Below, one piece after another: positions 24,893-33,736 of a stretch of 64,000 nucleotides of DNA. The translations under genes were made by a program, and so were the position numbers. Source of the DNA: Leptolyngbya sp. SIO1E4 (GTDB taxonomy: Bacteria; Cyanobacteriota; Cyanobacteriia; Phormidesmidales; Phormidesmidaceae); assembly GCA_010672825.2 (NCBI GenBank), contig JAAHFU020000002.1, forward strand, positions 1,314,001-1,378,000, in the 5' to 3' direction. The stretch's first letter is position 1. The number at the start of each line of letters is the position of its first letter. Below the pieces are notes generated by a model. That model was not told the origin of the DNA. It saw nothing but the letters and a program-made list of their open reading frames with translations, and ran no database searches.

Positions 24893-25058
24893 AACACCCT
24901 TGCGCAACTCTCTACCGACTGAGGAAGGAGCTAGGCTTTGATCTATTCCTCTAGATTATCTGGATTATCTGGGCTATTGGACTATCTGATCTCACAAAAG
25001 AACTGCCAAAAACCCAGTCAATGATGGAACCTTGATGGAACCTATGATGACCGTGAAA

Positions 25059-25102
25059 CCTTCACCAACCTCGGCTATTACTGTAGCCGGTTTTGGTGAG
25101 GG
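25059..25102. promoter_or_regulatory. Long imperfect hairpin upstream of the 40-aa membrane peptide
   Basis: CCTTCACCAACCTCGGCTA (25059-25077) pairs with TAGCCGGTTTTGGTGAGGG (25084-25102), 16 of 19 positions, with a 6-nt loop. It lies in the 419-bp gap between two genes. It could be a terminator for an unseen transcript, a leader structure for the gene at 25312 or a palindromic repeat. Otherwise the gap shows nothing recognisable. Confidence 0.45.
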
Positions 25103-25311
25103 AGTTTAAGAGCAACGCCCAACAGCGGCTACTCTGAGCCCGTCGTTTGCGAATCTGACATTAAGCTTCGTGTAATTCTCTAAAAGAGCTTGGTAGGATC
25201 AAAAGCAATCAGTAACGTTAGGTGATTGGACAATCATCTCTCTCGCCTTTAGTCCACAGGGAGGGAGTGAGGGTAGTCAGTTCACTCGGTAAAAAGAAAC
25301 AGTTTCGCCCT

Positions 25312-25434
25312 ATGGATATCAAAGCAATTTTGTTGGTACTCACAGCCGTTTTTGTCGTTGCAACCCTGTTTTTTGGCACACAAAATGGGTTCTACGACAC
25401 AGACGATTATCACGGTAATGGCTCTGCACACTAA
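25312..25434 (+). CDS. 40-residue single-pass membrane peptide
   Basis: The ATG at 25312 gives 'MDIKAILLVLTAVFVVATLF' followed by 'FGTQNGFYDTDDYHGNGSAH'. One transmembrane helix spans about residues 4-22, and the polar tail is rich in Asp, Tyr and His. Frame-extending starts upstream (25222) give sequence of no family character. The size and layout are those of small thylakoid subunits (photosystem or NDH accessory proteins). I have the impression that this short sequence is conserved in cyanobacteria, but I cannot name it. No strong ribosome binding site is visible. It is followed within 150 nt by the MBL-fold gene on the same strand. Confidence 0.6.
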   Translation: MDIKAILLVLTAVFVVATLFFGTQNGFYDTDDYHGNGSAH

Positions 25435-25580
25435 TTGTGAATAAGGCAACGTTTCCTTGACGCTAATCGTCTGTTTCCCACCGACAGGACTCGAAACTCG
25501 GCAAGTCTCGTCCTGTCTGAGGGGTACGGTCACTGGAGTTGCGCCTATATTGGGATGTCTGGCCATCAAATGGGAGACCG

Positions 25581-27263
25581 GTGAGCGAATTATCTTGTTT
25601 ACCTTACGGCGTTGGTCACGCTGGAGAAGGGATCTGCCTCAGGGTGCAGATAGGCCCCTATCGGGTCATGTTAGATTGCGGGCTAGCTTCTTTAGAGAGC
25701 CTTACTGGGGACTCTGAAACGGGTGCCCCGGTCGATTTGGTGCTGTGCAGCCACGCCCATCCTGACCATGGGCGATCGCTGTTGGATTTGCATCAGACCT
25801 GGCCAGAGGTGCCCATCTATTGCAGCGAGGCTACCGCTGATCTGCTGCCTTTGAATTGGCCTCACGTGGCCATGCCAAACGGGGCAGAATTCTGTAAGCG
25901 GTTGCCCTGGCGTCAGCCGCTCGAAGTGGCTCAGGGTCTGACGGCCAAGCTATGGCCAGCGGGGCATCTTCCGGGGGCGGCCTGTATTTTGCTGACATAC
26001 ACGGCGCCTAATCGACGCTACACCGTGTTTTATACAGGGGACTTTTTTCTATCCAATTCTCGTCTGGTAGAGGGCTTGCCCCTAGATGAACTGCGTGGGT
26101 TGAAGCCAGATATCTTGATCATTGATGGCAGTCAAGGGACGGCTCGCTTTCCCCATCGTCGACAGCAAGAAAATCGATTGGCGGATCAGATTAACCAGGC
26201 AATTGCAGCAGGGCACAACGTGCTGATGCCTGTCCCAATCATGGGTTTAGGCCAAGAGTTAATGATGCTGCTGCGCAGTCACCATCATTTCACGGGCCGT
26301 GAATTAACGGTCTGGGTGGATGCTTGGGTTGCCCAAACCTGTGACATTTATCTAGAATTGCTGCCCCACTTGCCCAGTAATGTGCAAAACTTTGCTCGCC
26401 ACCAGCCTCTATTTTGGGACGAGCGAATTCTCCCTCGGATCAAGCGCCTACCGGGCGATTTGCCAGAAGATCCGGGATATCCGGCGATTCTGATTGGCTA
26501 TCAAGATGCTGACCTCAGCGCCTATGTCCAGTGGGGCGATCGCCCCTGGCGCATCCTGTTACCCGACGAGTTGGCCAATAGCGTTGTGCAGGCTGGGCTA
26601 GATTACAGCACCCCCCACCCACAGCCCACCCTGGATTGGCTGCAGCTGCTGGGCTTAGAGCTAGAACAGGGGTTAGCCCACCTGGATACCTACGTTCTCA
26701 CTGCCCATAGTGATGGTGCAGGTACCACCCAGTTAATTCATAATTTGCGCCCCCACCATGTCTTATTTGTGCATGGAGCCCCTAACTATCTGGCAGATCT
26801 GGCCGGGCTGGAGGATCTGCAAAGCCGCTACAAGCTGCACCTACCTTCTATCAACCAGCTGGTTGAGTTACCCATTGGCGAGACGTTTCTGCAACCGGCA
26901 GCTCCAGACACGGTTTTCGAGGGAGAACTCGCTGAAACCGAAGACGGTGTTACCCTGACGCTTCCCCCAGGTATCCAGGAGGATCCCCGCTGGAAACGTC
27001 TTGCCGATACTGGCGTGGTGCAAATTCGCTGGCAGGGGAACGATCTCATCGTTCGGGGAGTAACCCAGCAGTCTCTGATGAAGCAGGCCAGTTTTCCAAC
27101 GGTGATTAATCAGGCTGTACAGTGCTGCTTTAACTGTGTGTACTGGAAACAGCCCCGATGCAATAATGCCAAGTCGCCCATGTATGGTTTTCCGGTCGCA
27201 GCCGAAGGGTATTGCCCTGAATTTATGACTAAAAAAAATAATACCCAGGCCAGCTCTGGTTAA
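25581..27263 (+). CDS. MBL-fold beta-CASP-type hydrolase with C-terminal Cys-rich module
   Basis: About 560 residues from the GTG at 25581 ('SELSCLPYGVGHAGEGICLR' begins the fold; the upstream frame to 25539 is unlikely). Metallo-beta-lactamase zinc motif 'CSHAHPDHG' (H58, H60, D62, H63), 'AGHLPGAACILL' with the third-motif His, 'YTGDFFLSNSRLV' with the bridging Asp, a beta-CASP-like insert, and a final 'VLTAHSDGAGTTQLI'. Family knowledge: such proteins are mostly RNA or DNA nucleases (RNase J/CPSF-73 relatives). Unusual: after residue about 515 a compact module 'CCFNCVYWKQPRCNN', then 'SPMYGFPVAAEGYCPEF' offers five Cys that could bind zinc or an iron-sulphur cluster. It is probably a nuclease with a redox or RNA-binding tail. 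Confidence 0.85.
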   Translation: MSELSCLPYGVGHAGEGICLRVQIGPYRVMLDCGLASLESLTGDSETGAPVDLVLCSHAHPDHGRSLLDLHQTWPEVPIYCSEATADLLPLNWPHVAMPNGAEFCKRLPWRQPLEVAQGLTAKLWPAGHLPGAACILLTYTAPNRRYTVFYTGDFFLSNSRLVEGLPLDELRGLKPDILIIDGSQGTARFPHRRQQENRLADQINQAIAAGHNVLMPVPIMGLGQELMMLLRSHHHFTGRELTVWVDAWVAQTCDIYLELLPHLPSNVQNFARHQPLFWDERILPRIKRLPGDLPEDPGYPAILIGYQDADLSAYVQWGDRPWRILLPDELANSVVQAGLDYSTPHPQPTLDWLQLLGLELEQGLAHLDTYVLTAHSDGAGTTQLIHNLRPHHVLFVHGAPNYLADLAGLEDLQSRYKLHLPSINQLVELPIGETFLQPAAPDTVFEGELAETEDGVTLTLPPGIQEDPRWKRLADTGVVQIRWQGNDLIVRGVTQQSLMKQASFPTVINQAVQCCFNCVYWKQPRCNNAKSPMYGFPVAAEGYCPEFMTKKNNTQASSG

Positions 27264-27342
27264 AAAGAAGCTGCTACCTGGGTGGGGTTTACAGATTAGG
27301 CGATCGCTCTGAAATCTGGGTATCTGACTTCTTAGCGAGTTC

Positions 27343-27651
27343 CTAAGCGTCAGAGTTGGATTGCGAGTCAGAAAGTCTTTCTGTTTCGGGGCAGTCGTCA
27401 GCAATGGCAAGTTCGACTTCACCGCGGGGTACCGTCGCCAGCCGTTGCATGACAGATCCAATACTTTCTAGGCGAACCATTTCCTCCCACGAACAGATTT
27501 CATCGTCTTCATCCGTCTCATAGCGTAGCGTGACTAAATCGCCTTCAATGTCCAAAATAGTGGCTCGTTCTATCCAGCGCTGCTGATCCCGTAAGAAAAT
27601 CCAAACTTCTTTTCCCTCACAGCAAAGTTGATAAATCTTGCGGTGAAGCAT
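27343..27651 (-). CDS. DUF6679 family protein
   Basis: A 102-residue protein with the strongly conserved N-terminal block 'MLHRKIYQLCCEGKEVWIFL', then 'RDQQRWIERATILDIEGDLV' and 'TLRYETDEDDEICSWEEMVR'. This is the cyanobacterial DUF6679 family as I remember it. It forms a short beta-rich fold like an SH3/Tudor barrel; the function is unknown. A GGAG lies 10 nt before the ATG, which supports the start. The C-terminal 30 residues are acidic and variable. The gene converges with the MBL-fold gene. Confidence 0.85.
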   Translation of the reverse strand: MLHRKIYQLCCEGKEVWIFLRDQQRWIERATILDIEGDLVTLRYETDEDDEICSWEEMVRLESIGSVMQRLATVPRGEVELAIADDCPETERLSDSQSNSDA

Positions 27652-27916
27652 GAAACGTTCTCCTCAACAGTGACATTCAAACGGGCTGATTTATCGATGG
27701 TTCCCAGATTTTATCCGTATGATCGAGGCGATCGCAGCATCCGATGGTAAATGTCACCAAGATGGGCGATGCGGAATCATCCAGAGTGTTTTAACTCACA
27801 ATGTAGACAACTGTACTCCAATCTATAAGCAGAGGATGCATCCTAAAGTAAAAACCTCATAAATAAAGCATGTTTTTTGCAAGGATGTCAGAAAGAACGG
27901 CTCTTGTTTTCGATGA

Positions 27917-30274
27917 GTGAGCGCTATCGTTGATACTTTCTATGCCCAGGATGAGATGACATACCCACGGTTTCAATGGGGCTTGCCGCCCGAGGCGGTG
28001 CCTCCTTCAACCTGGTTAAGAGAGGTTGGCATCCTTATTGAAAGGCTTAATCTAGACCGTCGATTGGCACCCTGGAGTGGGCAACTGCTTTGGCAGCGGG
28101 GGTGGCGTGACCTGCAAAAGATGCGAGGGTTTCTCAATCCGGCGGATTATGATCCCAGTTCATTGTTTGCCTTGGGGGCAGAGATGGAGGCCGCGATCTC
28201 ACGCCTCGTCGCCGCCCACGCCCAAGGAGAAAAAGTTTCGATCTGGGGAGATTTTGATGCAGATGGACTGACGGCCACTGCTGTCTTGTGGGAAGGGTTA
28301 GGGCAGTTTTTTGCCCAAGATACGCAGCTTCGATACTACGTCCCCAACCGCTTTACCGAATCCCATGGGCTATCGCGGGCGGGCATTGAGACGTTGGCCC
28401 AGTGGGGCTGCACGCTGATGGTCACCTGTGATACAGGCAGCACCGCCCATGCAGAACTGGCCTATGCTCAAGCGCTGGGGATAGCGGTGATTGTGACAGA
28501 TCACCATACCCTGCCTGCAACCCGTCCGCCCGTGGTCGCGCTCATTAATCCCCGCCAGTTGCCAGGGGGGCACCCCCTAGCCGACCTATCAGGCGTGGCG
28601 GTCGCTTACAAGCTGATTGAGGCCCTCTACGATCGCCTGCCAGACATTCCCCAACAGCCTTTAGAAACCCTCCTGGATTTGGTGGCGATTGGGCTGATTG
28701 CGGATCTGGTCGCCTTGCAGGGAGATTGCCGCTATCTCACCCAGGTGGGGCTCAAAACACTAGAGCAGCAGGCAAAGCAGAGGGTGCGACCGGGCGTTAC
28801 CAAACTGCTGGAGTTTTGCAAGCGGACGGGCGATCGCCCCTCAGATGTCGCGTTTGGGATTGGGCCACGCATCAATGCCGTTAGCCGCATTCACGGGGAT
28901 GCCCGGTTTGGGGTAGAACTGCTGACCAGCCGCGATCGCCCTCGGGCTGAATCTCTGGCTTTGGAGGCAGAACTGGCGAATACTCGCCGTAAAGATCTGC
29001 AGGCAACCGTGATGCGGCAAGCGGCGGCAGAACTTTCGGCGCTCGATCTCAGCACGACTCAAGTCATCATTCTCAGTGATCCGCAGTGGTCTCCTGGGGT
29101 GCTGGGCCTGGTTGCGAGTCAGATTGCGCAGGAATATGGGCGGCCCACCATCCTGTTTCAAACGGAGACTATCCCCCAGGACGGAGAAACGCTAATGGCA
29201 CGGGGTTCAGCTCGCTCGGTCAAGCATATTGACTTATATGAACTGGTACAGGCCCAGTCGCATCTGCTAACCAGTTTTGGCGGGCACCCCTACGCTGCCG
29301 GGCTGACGCTGCCCGTAGCAGATTTACCCCTGTTTACTGAGGGCATTAACCGTGCCTTGCGATCGCAACTGCCCACCGCAGATCTGGCCCAGTTGCCCCC
29401 GCTCAACATTGATCTAGCGGTGACGGTTGCTGAGTTAGGCAAAGACTTATTCAAAGCGCTGAAGCTGCTAGAGCCCTATGGGATGGGGAACCCGGTGCCG
29501 CGTTTGCTGCTTCGACAGGTTCAGATCGAAAATCTGTGGGAAGACGCCCTTAAAGATAAGCGCGGTGGCAAGCAGCGTTACTACAAACTGTCATTTGATA
29601 TTAGAGATCCTGCGACCCAGGCAACGTTCCCGGGGCATTGGTGGGGGCATCGCCGGGGTGACCTCCCAGAAGGGCGATACGACAGCGTCGTTGAACTGGA
29701 TGTCAACACCGTCAAAAAACGGTATGAAGCTCGCCTCATCGATATTCGCTCGGCTGAAATTACTGGTGAGCCCTTGGCGATCTCCCAAGCCAGGGAATGG
29801 ATTGTGGATCAGCGGGATACGCCAACCCCCACCGCACCCCCGCCCGTCATGGCCACCTGCCCCACAGACTGGTCAGACTTTTCAGCGTATCGCCCGGCAG
29901 ATTCCCCCCTGACGTTGGCTTACCCACCCCCTGACCCCATTGCCCCAGAAAAAGTTTGGCAACAATGGGTCGGCATGGCCAAATACCTGGCCCGGACTGG
30001 AGAAACCAGAGCGTTGTTAGATTTGCGTGACAAACTGGGTATCTGCGATCGCACCCTCCAGGTTGGCCTTCAGTGTTTAGGGGCATTGGGGTTCCAACTG
30101 CAAACGGAGGATGGCCAACTCAGCGTTGCTCAAAAATCGGAGGGCATTTCCCCAGAAAGGTATGAGCCCATCGCTCAACTGTTTTTGGAAGCCGTCCGAG
30201 AAGAGCAGTTTCGCCAACGGTATTTTTATGAAGTCTCTCCTGAGACAATGCAGCAGGTATTAGGGGCCGGATAA
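27917..30274 (+). CDS. recJ: Single-stranded-DNA exonuclease RecJ
   Basis: A 785-residue 5'-3' ssDNA exonuclease used in recombination and mismatch/base repair. DHH phosphoesterase motifs: 'WGDFDADGLTATAV' (about residues 110-123), 'VTCDTGSTAH', 'VIVTDHHTLPAT' (about 192-203), 'DLVAIGLIADLVAL'. The DHHA1 domain has 'SARSVKHIDLYELVQAQSHL' and 'SFGGHPYAAGLTLP', and an OB fold follows ('LEPYGMGNPVPRLLLRQVQI'). A C-terminal extension of about 150 residues beyond the usual RecJ core ('VWQQWVGMAKYLARTGETRA') resembles the winged-helix-like tail seen in cyanobacterial RecJ. The start is GTG at 27917; the ATG at 27956 is an alternative. It stands alone. Confidence 0.95.
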   Translation: MSAIVDTFYAQDEMTYPRFQWGLPPEAVPPSTWLREVGILIERLNLDRRLAPWSGQLLWQRGWRDLQKMRGFLNPADYDPSSLFALGAEMEAAISRLVAAHAQGEKVSIWGDFDADGLTATAVLWEGLGQFFAQDTQLRYYVPNRFTESHGLSRAGIETLAQWGCTLMVTCDTGSTAHAELAYAQALGIAVIVTDHHTLPATRPPVVALINPRQLPGGHPLADLSGVAVAYKLIEALYDRLPDIPQQPLETLLDLVAIGLIADLVALQGDCRYLTQVGLKTLEQQAKQRVRPGVTKLLEFCKRTGDRPSDVAFGIGPRINAVSRIHGDARFGVELLTSRDRPRAESLALEAELANTRRKDLQATVMRQAAAELSALDLSTTQVIILSDPQWSPGVLGLVASQIAQEYGRPTILFQTETIPQDGETLMARGSARSVKHIDLYELVQAQSHLLTSFGGHPYAAGLTLPVADLPLFTEGINRALRSQLPTADLAQLPPLNIDLAVTVAELGKDLFKALKLLEPYGMGNPVPRLLLRQVQIENLWEDALKDKRGGKQRYYKLSFDIRDPATQATFPGHWWGHRRGDLPEGRYDSVVELDVNTVKKRYEARLIDIRSAEITGEPLAISQAREWIVDQRDTPTPTAPPPVMATCPTDWSDFSAYRPADSPLTLAYPPPDPIAPEKVWQQWVGMAKYLARTGETRALLDLRDKLGICDRTLQVGLQCLGALGFQLQTEDGQLSVAQKSEGISPERYEPIAQLFLEAVREEQFRQRYFYEVSPETMQQVLGAG

Positions 30275-30297
30275 TACCTGCAGAAACTCGCGCAGGA

Positions 30298-30582
30298 TTA
30301 AAGCAGGTGGTAGCGATCCAGCCATTCCCGCACGTCAGATTCAGAATGAGCCGTGAAGCGGGTTTGGGTTCTGGGGTCATAGATATACCACAGGGCTTTA
30401 CCATCGACGTTATAGTACTTTGAGATGCGGGGTTCATTGAGGTCGCGGGTCAGCTGATAAACGATGCCTGCTCCCATGCGCTGCAGGAACTGAAGCAAGC
30501 GGCGGTGGAAGGGAAAGGACGGCGACCGACGATAAAGCGTTTCTAATTGCTGGCGGGTGTCAGAATTGCTGGGGCAAACCAT
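30298..30582 (-). CDS. Small conserved protein, paralogue of 19135-19440
   Basis: 94 residues with AGGAG 7 nt before the ATG. Shared motif order with the protein at 19135-19440: 'LLQFLQRMGAGIVYQLTRDL', 'PRISKYYNVDG', 'ALWYIYDPRTQTRFTAHSES', 'DVREWLDRYHLL'. No known function. It converges with recJ, 24 nt from that stop. The family is probably cyanobacteria-specific. Confidence 0.78.
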   Translation of the reverse strand: MVCPSNSDTRQQLETLYRRSPSFPFHRRLLQFLQRMGAGIVYQLTRDLNEPRISKYYNVDGKALWYIYDPRTQTRFTAHSESDVREWLDRYHLL

Positions 30583-30834
30583 GGGATTCTCCTACTGGGG
30601 TAATCGCTGCGGCAGCGTTGAATACGCATGGCCCTACCCTAATGGGAGCGGTTCTCAAGGTTCAAAGCATCCCATCCATCGCAGCCATTGAGAAAATCGA
30701 TTAAACCCTGGGCTGCCCCCTTGCCCCCTCAATCCAGGGGTGATCATGACAATAACTAAACTCTCTCCAGCGGAGACCGAGGTTTGAGTAGGTGTGTTTT
30801 ACACTCGAAGTATCGGGTATCAGAGGAAAGTTAT

Positions 30835-31299
30835 ATGAAATCTATGACAACTCCCTCTATTGCGACAGGAGTCTTGGGTTTAACCGCTACAGCATTGATA
30901 AGCGCGATCGCACCGGCATATGCTCAGGTCTGCGAGCCGCTGGAGGTAGTTGGGGGTGAGGGAACGGAAGTGACCAAAACGGTTTCTCCCCCGGGTGCAC
31001 TTTTCATTGACGACAACTGGAACACTGACTTTGCAGTGACCACATCCTACGCATATTTCTTGGTGAATTTCCTGCCCGAAAGCGGTGAAAGCTACGATAT
31101 TGACGTTCACTTGAAATACCCTGACGACTCCATTGATTCGGCCTATAGCGTCAGCAATGGCATTTTCCCTGAAGGAGACTCTGAGACCATTCGCGTAGAG
31201 TCGCGCCGTAACAGCAACCCTTACCAGGTCAATCTGCGCGTAGGGGGGCTAAATGCAGAAGGCAACACCTACACCGCCTCTATCAATGGCTGTCGTTAG
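30835..31299 (+). CDS. Secreted protein of unknown function
   Basis: 154 residues from the ATG at 30835; the open frame upstream to 30784 is unlikely. A signal peptide of about 29 residues ('GVLGLTATALISAIAPAYAQ') is followed by a small beta-rich domain with two Cys, one near the mature N-terminus ('VCEPLEVVG') and one at the end ('SINGCR'), that could form a disulphide. Alternating hydrophobic strands ('AYFLVNFLPESGESYDIDVH', 'YQVNLRVGGL') suggest a periplasmic or surface beta-sandwich. I recognise no family. Confidence 0.72.
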   Translation: MKSMTTPSIATGVLGLTATALISAIAPAYAQVCEPLEVVGGEGTEVTKTVSPPGALFIDDNWNTDFAVTTSYAYFLVNFLPESGESYDIDVHLKYPDDSIDSAYSVSNGIFPEGDSETIRVESRRNSNPYQVNLRVGGLNAEGNTYTASINGCR

Positions 31300-31341
31300 A
31301 CGCCTATAGCGTTGGCCATTTTATTAGGACACCGAAATCAC

Positions 31342-32058
31342 CTAAACCGACTCTGGGTCAATGCCGAGTTCCCGTAGGCGAGTGGCTAAGCGATCCGCTC
31401 GCTGCCGTTCTGCTGTCGCCTGTTGTTGAGCTGCCGCTGCCTGTTGTTGAGCTGCCGCTGCCTGCTGCCGCGCCTGGTCGCGCTGTTGGGCAAGTTCTAC
31501 GGGTGTCAGAAACGGCTCACCCTGGGGCGTATAGATGATCAGGGTGTCAGCGGTGATCTCAAATCGTATACCGAGACAAGGGCTCACCCAGTTCTGCATT
31601 TCAGGAATTTCTGACAGAGAGCCCTCCATGCGCTGGGAGCCAACTAGCTCATTGCGGTCAGGGTCATACTGGTAATATTCCTCAACGCCATGCTGTTGGT
31701 AAAACAACAGCTTGCGGGTCATTTCGATGCCGGTGTTGCTAGGAGAGAGGATTTCGAACACGACCTGTGGAGCGATGCCGTCTTCTTTCCACTGTTGATA
31801 CGAGCGACGATCCCCTTTAGGTCGCCCAAAAACCACCATGGCATCGGGTGCTTGGCAAAGGCGATTATTGCCCTCTTCGGGGTACCAGAGCAAATCTCCA
31901 GCAACAAAGACATTGGGCTGGTCAGCAAACAGGATTTCCAGGTTTTCTTTGAGGGTGACAATCCACCTAAACTGTTGGGTATTGTCCGCCATGGGTTGGC
32001 CATCACTTTCAGGATAGATGACGGTTTCTGGAGATAGCGCCTGGGGCTGTGTAACCAT
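31342..32058 (-). CDS. Uma2 family (DUF820) PD-(D/E)XK endonuclease-like protein
   Basis: 238 residues. The Uma2/DUF820 core is visible: 'NVFVAGDLLWYPEEG', 'CQAPDAMVVFG', 'APQVVFEILSPSNTGIEMTR' with the PD-(D/E)XK-type acidic residues and 'KLLFYQQHGVEEYYQYDP'. These proteins are very abundant in cyanobacteria and are presumed nucleases of unknown target, often duplicated. The C-terminus is a Gln/Ala coiled coil produced by a 21-bp tandem repeat in the DNA. It stands alone, convergent with the secreted protein gene. Confidence 0.9.
   Translation of the reverse strand: MVTQPQALSPETVIYPESDGQPMADNTQQFRWIVTLKENLEILFADQPNVFVAGDLLWYPEEGNNRLCQAPDAMVVFGRPKGDRRSYQQWKEDGIAPQVVFEILSPSNTGIEMTRKLLFYQQHGVEEYYQYDPDRNELVGSQRMEGSLSEIPEMQNWVSPCLGIRFEITADTLIIYTPQGEPFLTPVELAQQRDQARQQAAAAQQQAAAAQQQATAERQRADRLATRLRELGIDPESV
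31421..31462 (-). repeat. 21-bp tandem repeat within the Uma2 gene
   Basis: Two identical 21-bp units (TGTTGTTGAGCTGCCGCTGCC on the plus strand) encode 'AAAAQQQ'-type repeats in the coiled-coil tail. Slippage could vary its length between strains. Confidence 0.85.
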
Positions 32059-32174
32059 GGCCCAATCCTGCTTGCTGAATGCCCCTAAGGTAGCATAGGG
32101 GCTAAACTCGGAACTTCATCTTCAAACTGCTTCAACTGCTTTGTAGACGGCTAAGTAAATAGCTAAGTGGACAG

Positions 32175-33116
32175 CTAAATTACCTTGCGCTCCATCAAAG
32201 AGGTGGTGGAATATAGCAGCAACGCCACCCAGATGAAGCTGAACGTAATGATATGGGTGGGGGTGAATGGTTCTCCATACAAGAACACCCCCAACATCAG
32301 CTGTACCGATGGAGCCAAATACTGAAAAAAGCCCAGGGTTGAGAGCCGCAGTCGCTTGGCTGCATTGTTGAACCACAGCAGCGGCATTGAGGTTACTACC
32401 CCCGCGCCGATAAAAAGTAAGGTCAGCAGCGACCCGGATGAGCCAAAATTACCCGCGCCAGTGACACCCCAGTACACTACCAGGGTCAAGGCTGCTGGGG
32501 TGATCAGCAGCGTTTCTACCGCGAGCCCCACCATAGGTGCCACCGCTACCACTTTTCGAACCAGGCCATAAAAGGCAAAGCTGAAAGCCAGACCCAGGGC
32601 AATCCACGGCACTGCCCCAAATTGCCAGATAAAATATCCCACGCCGATCGCCGCCAACCCTACCGCTATTTGCTGCCCTCGCCGTAGCTGCTCTTTCAGC
32701 ACCACCGCGCCTAACAACACACTCACCAGGGGGTTAATGTAGTAGCCCAGGCTGGTTTCGACCACCCGATCCGTATTCACCCCGTAAATGTAGAGACCCC
32801 AGTTAAAGGTCAGCAACGCCGCCGAGCCCAAAAGCATGCCCAGTGCCTGGCGAGACTTAAGCAAGGTGCGGATTTCTGCCTGGCGCTGCTGTAGCAGCAG
32901 CAGGCCGCTCAAAAACACCGACGACCAAATCATGCGGTGGCAGAGCACTTCTACCGGCGAACTTTGGGTGAAAAATTTCCAGTAGATGGGCAGCAGCCCC
33001 CAAGACCCATAGGCCAGCAGCGCATACACACTACCGGCGCTGAGGGGAGGCTGAGTTGGCGGAGGGGGCTGGCGGATAGAAGGGCTCAAAGCATCTCGCA
33101 ACGCGGCAAGCCTCAT
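32175..33116 (-). CDS. rarD: EamA-family transporter RarD
   Basis: A 313-residue drug/metabolite transporter with ten predicted membrane helices in two EamA repeats. RarD features: 'GSVYALLAYGSWGLLPIYWK', 'EVLCHRMIWSSVFL', 'NWGLYIYGVNTDRVVETSLG', 'YYINPLVSVLLGAVVLKEQL', and 'GFFQYLAPSVQLMLGVFLYG'. RarD proteins are associated with chloramphenicol sensitivity or efflux in E. coli; the natural substrate is unknown. The N-terminal 25 residues are a polar extension. The ATG has GGTAGG directly upstream. A single-gene unit. Confidence 0.93.
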   Translation of the reverse strand: MRLAALRDALSPSIRQPPPPTQPPLSAGSVYALLAYGSWGLLPIYWKFFTQSSPVEVLCHRMIWSSVFLSGLLLLQQRQAEIRTLLKSRQALGMLLGSAALLTFNWGLYIYGVNTDRVVETSLGYYINPLVSVLLGAVVLKEQLRRGQQIAVGLAAIGVGYFIWQFGAVPWIALGLAFSFAFYGLVRKVVAVAPMVGLAVETLLITPAALTLVVYWGVTGAGNFGSSGSLLTLLFIGAGVVTSMPLLWFNNAAKRLRLSTLGFFQYLAPSVQLMLGVFLYGEPFTPTHIITFSFIWVALLLYSTTSLMERKVI

Positions 33117-33243
33117 CCTACCGTTCTATCGGCGCTCCATAGTAGCCTGCGATCGCCGCGACGCCCCAGGATAAATTGGTTTCACAGAGCGACTGCGCGG
33201 CGACATCGCATTACAGCAGAATGGCAGTTATCCCCGATCTCCT

Positions 33244-33341
33244 TATAGCCCTATTCAGGTCAATCCAGTACGTTTTGGTGAAGGCAGGGTCTAGGGTTTG
33301 GGGTCTAGGGTGTGCTTGATCCGAATGCACACCGCTATAGC
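33244..33341 (+). repeat. Dispersed repeat, copy E (best preserved)
   Basis: TATAGCCCTATTCAGGTCAA start, 'CAGTACGTTTTGGTGAAGGC', GGGTCTAGGGTTTGGGGTCT core, 'GCTTGATCCGAATGCACACC', 'GCTATAGC' end. The ends form a partial inverted repeat (TATAGC..ATTC-G-TCAA). Confidence 0.88.
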
Positions 33342-33647
33342 AGTGATTGAAAACGGCTAGCCGGGTAACTCGTAATAATTTGCTCTGAGGCAAAAAAGCC
33401 AACTACAGTGTTATTGGGTTTGAACAAGTGCGGCTATTGGTGCTGCCCCGAAGTCTAAATATCTGTGCACTTCTGAGTAGGGCCGAAAGAGTTCTTCTGG
33501 ATCTGGCGGTTGCGCGATCGCACTTATCTCCCAAGATCCAGAGATATCTAGAGAGTCTTTGCACAACGCCCAGAGAGCCTTTACAAACCCCAGGTTGTGA
33601 ATGAGCTGGGGGTTTTGGGGGATTGCAAGAGGGCATCATCCCGCGAT

Positions 33648-33713
33648 AGGAACCCGGTTTCTGCAAAGCCTCACCAAATAGTAGCTGTCGTGTGAGAGAA
33701 ACCGGGGGTTCCT
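33648..33713. repeat. Inverted repeat AGGAACCCGGTTTCT
   Basis: AGGAACCCGGTTTCT (33648-33662) is inverted at 33697-33713 (AGAAACCGGGGGTTCCT) with a 34-bp spacer. It is a palindromic element in the 620-bp gap 33117-33736, which holds no gene I can support; a 118-codon minus-strand frame there has no family character. Confidence 0.7.
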
Positions 33714-33736
33714 GAACAGGTAATTTGGGGAGCCTT

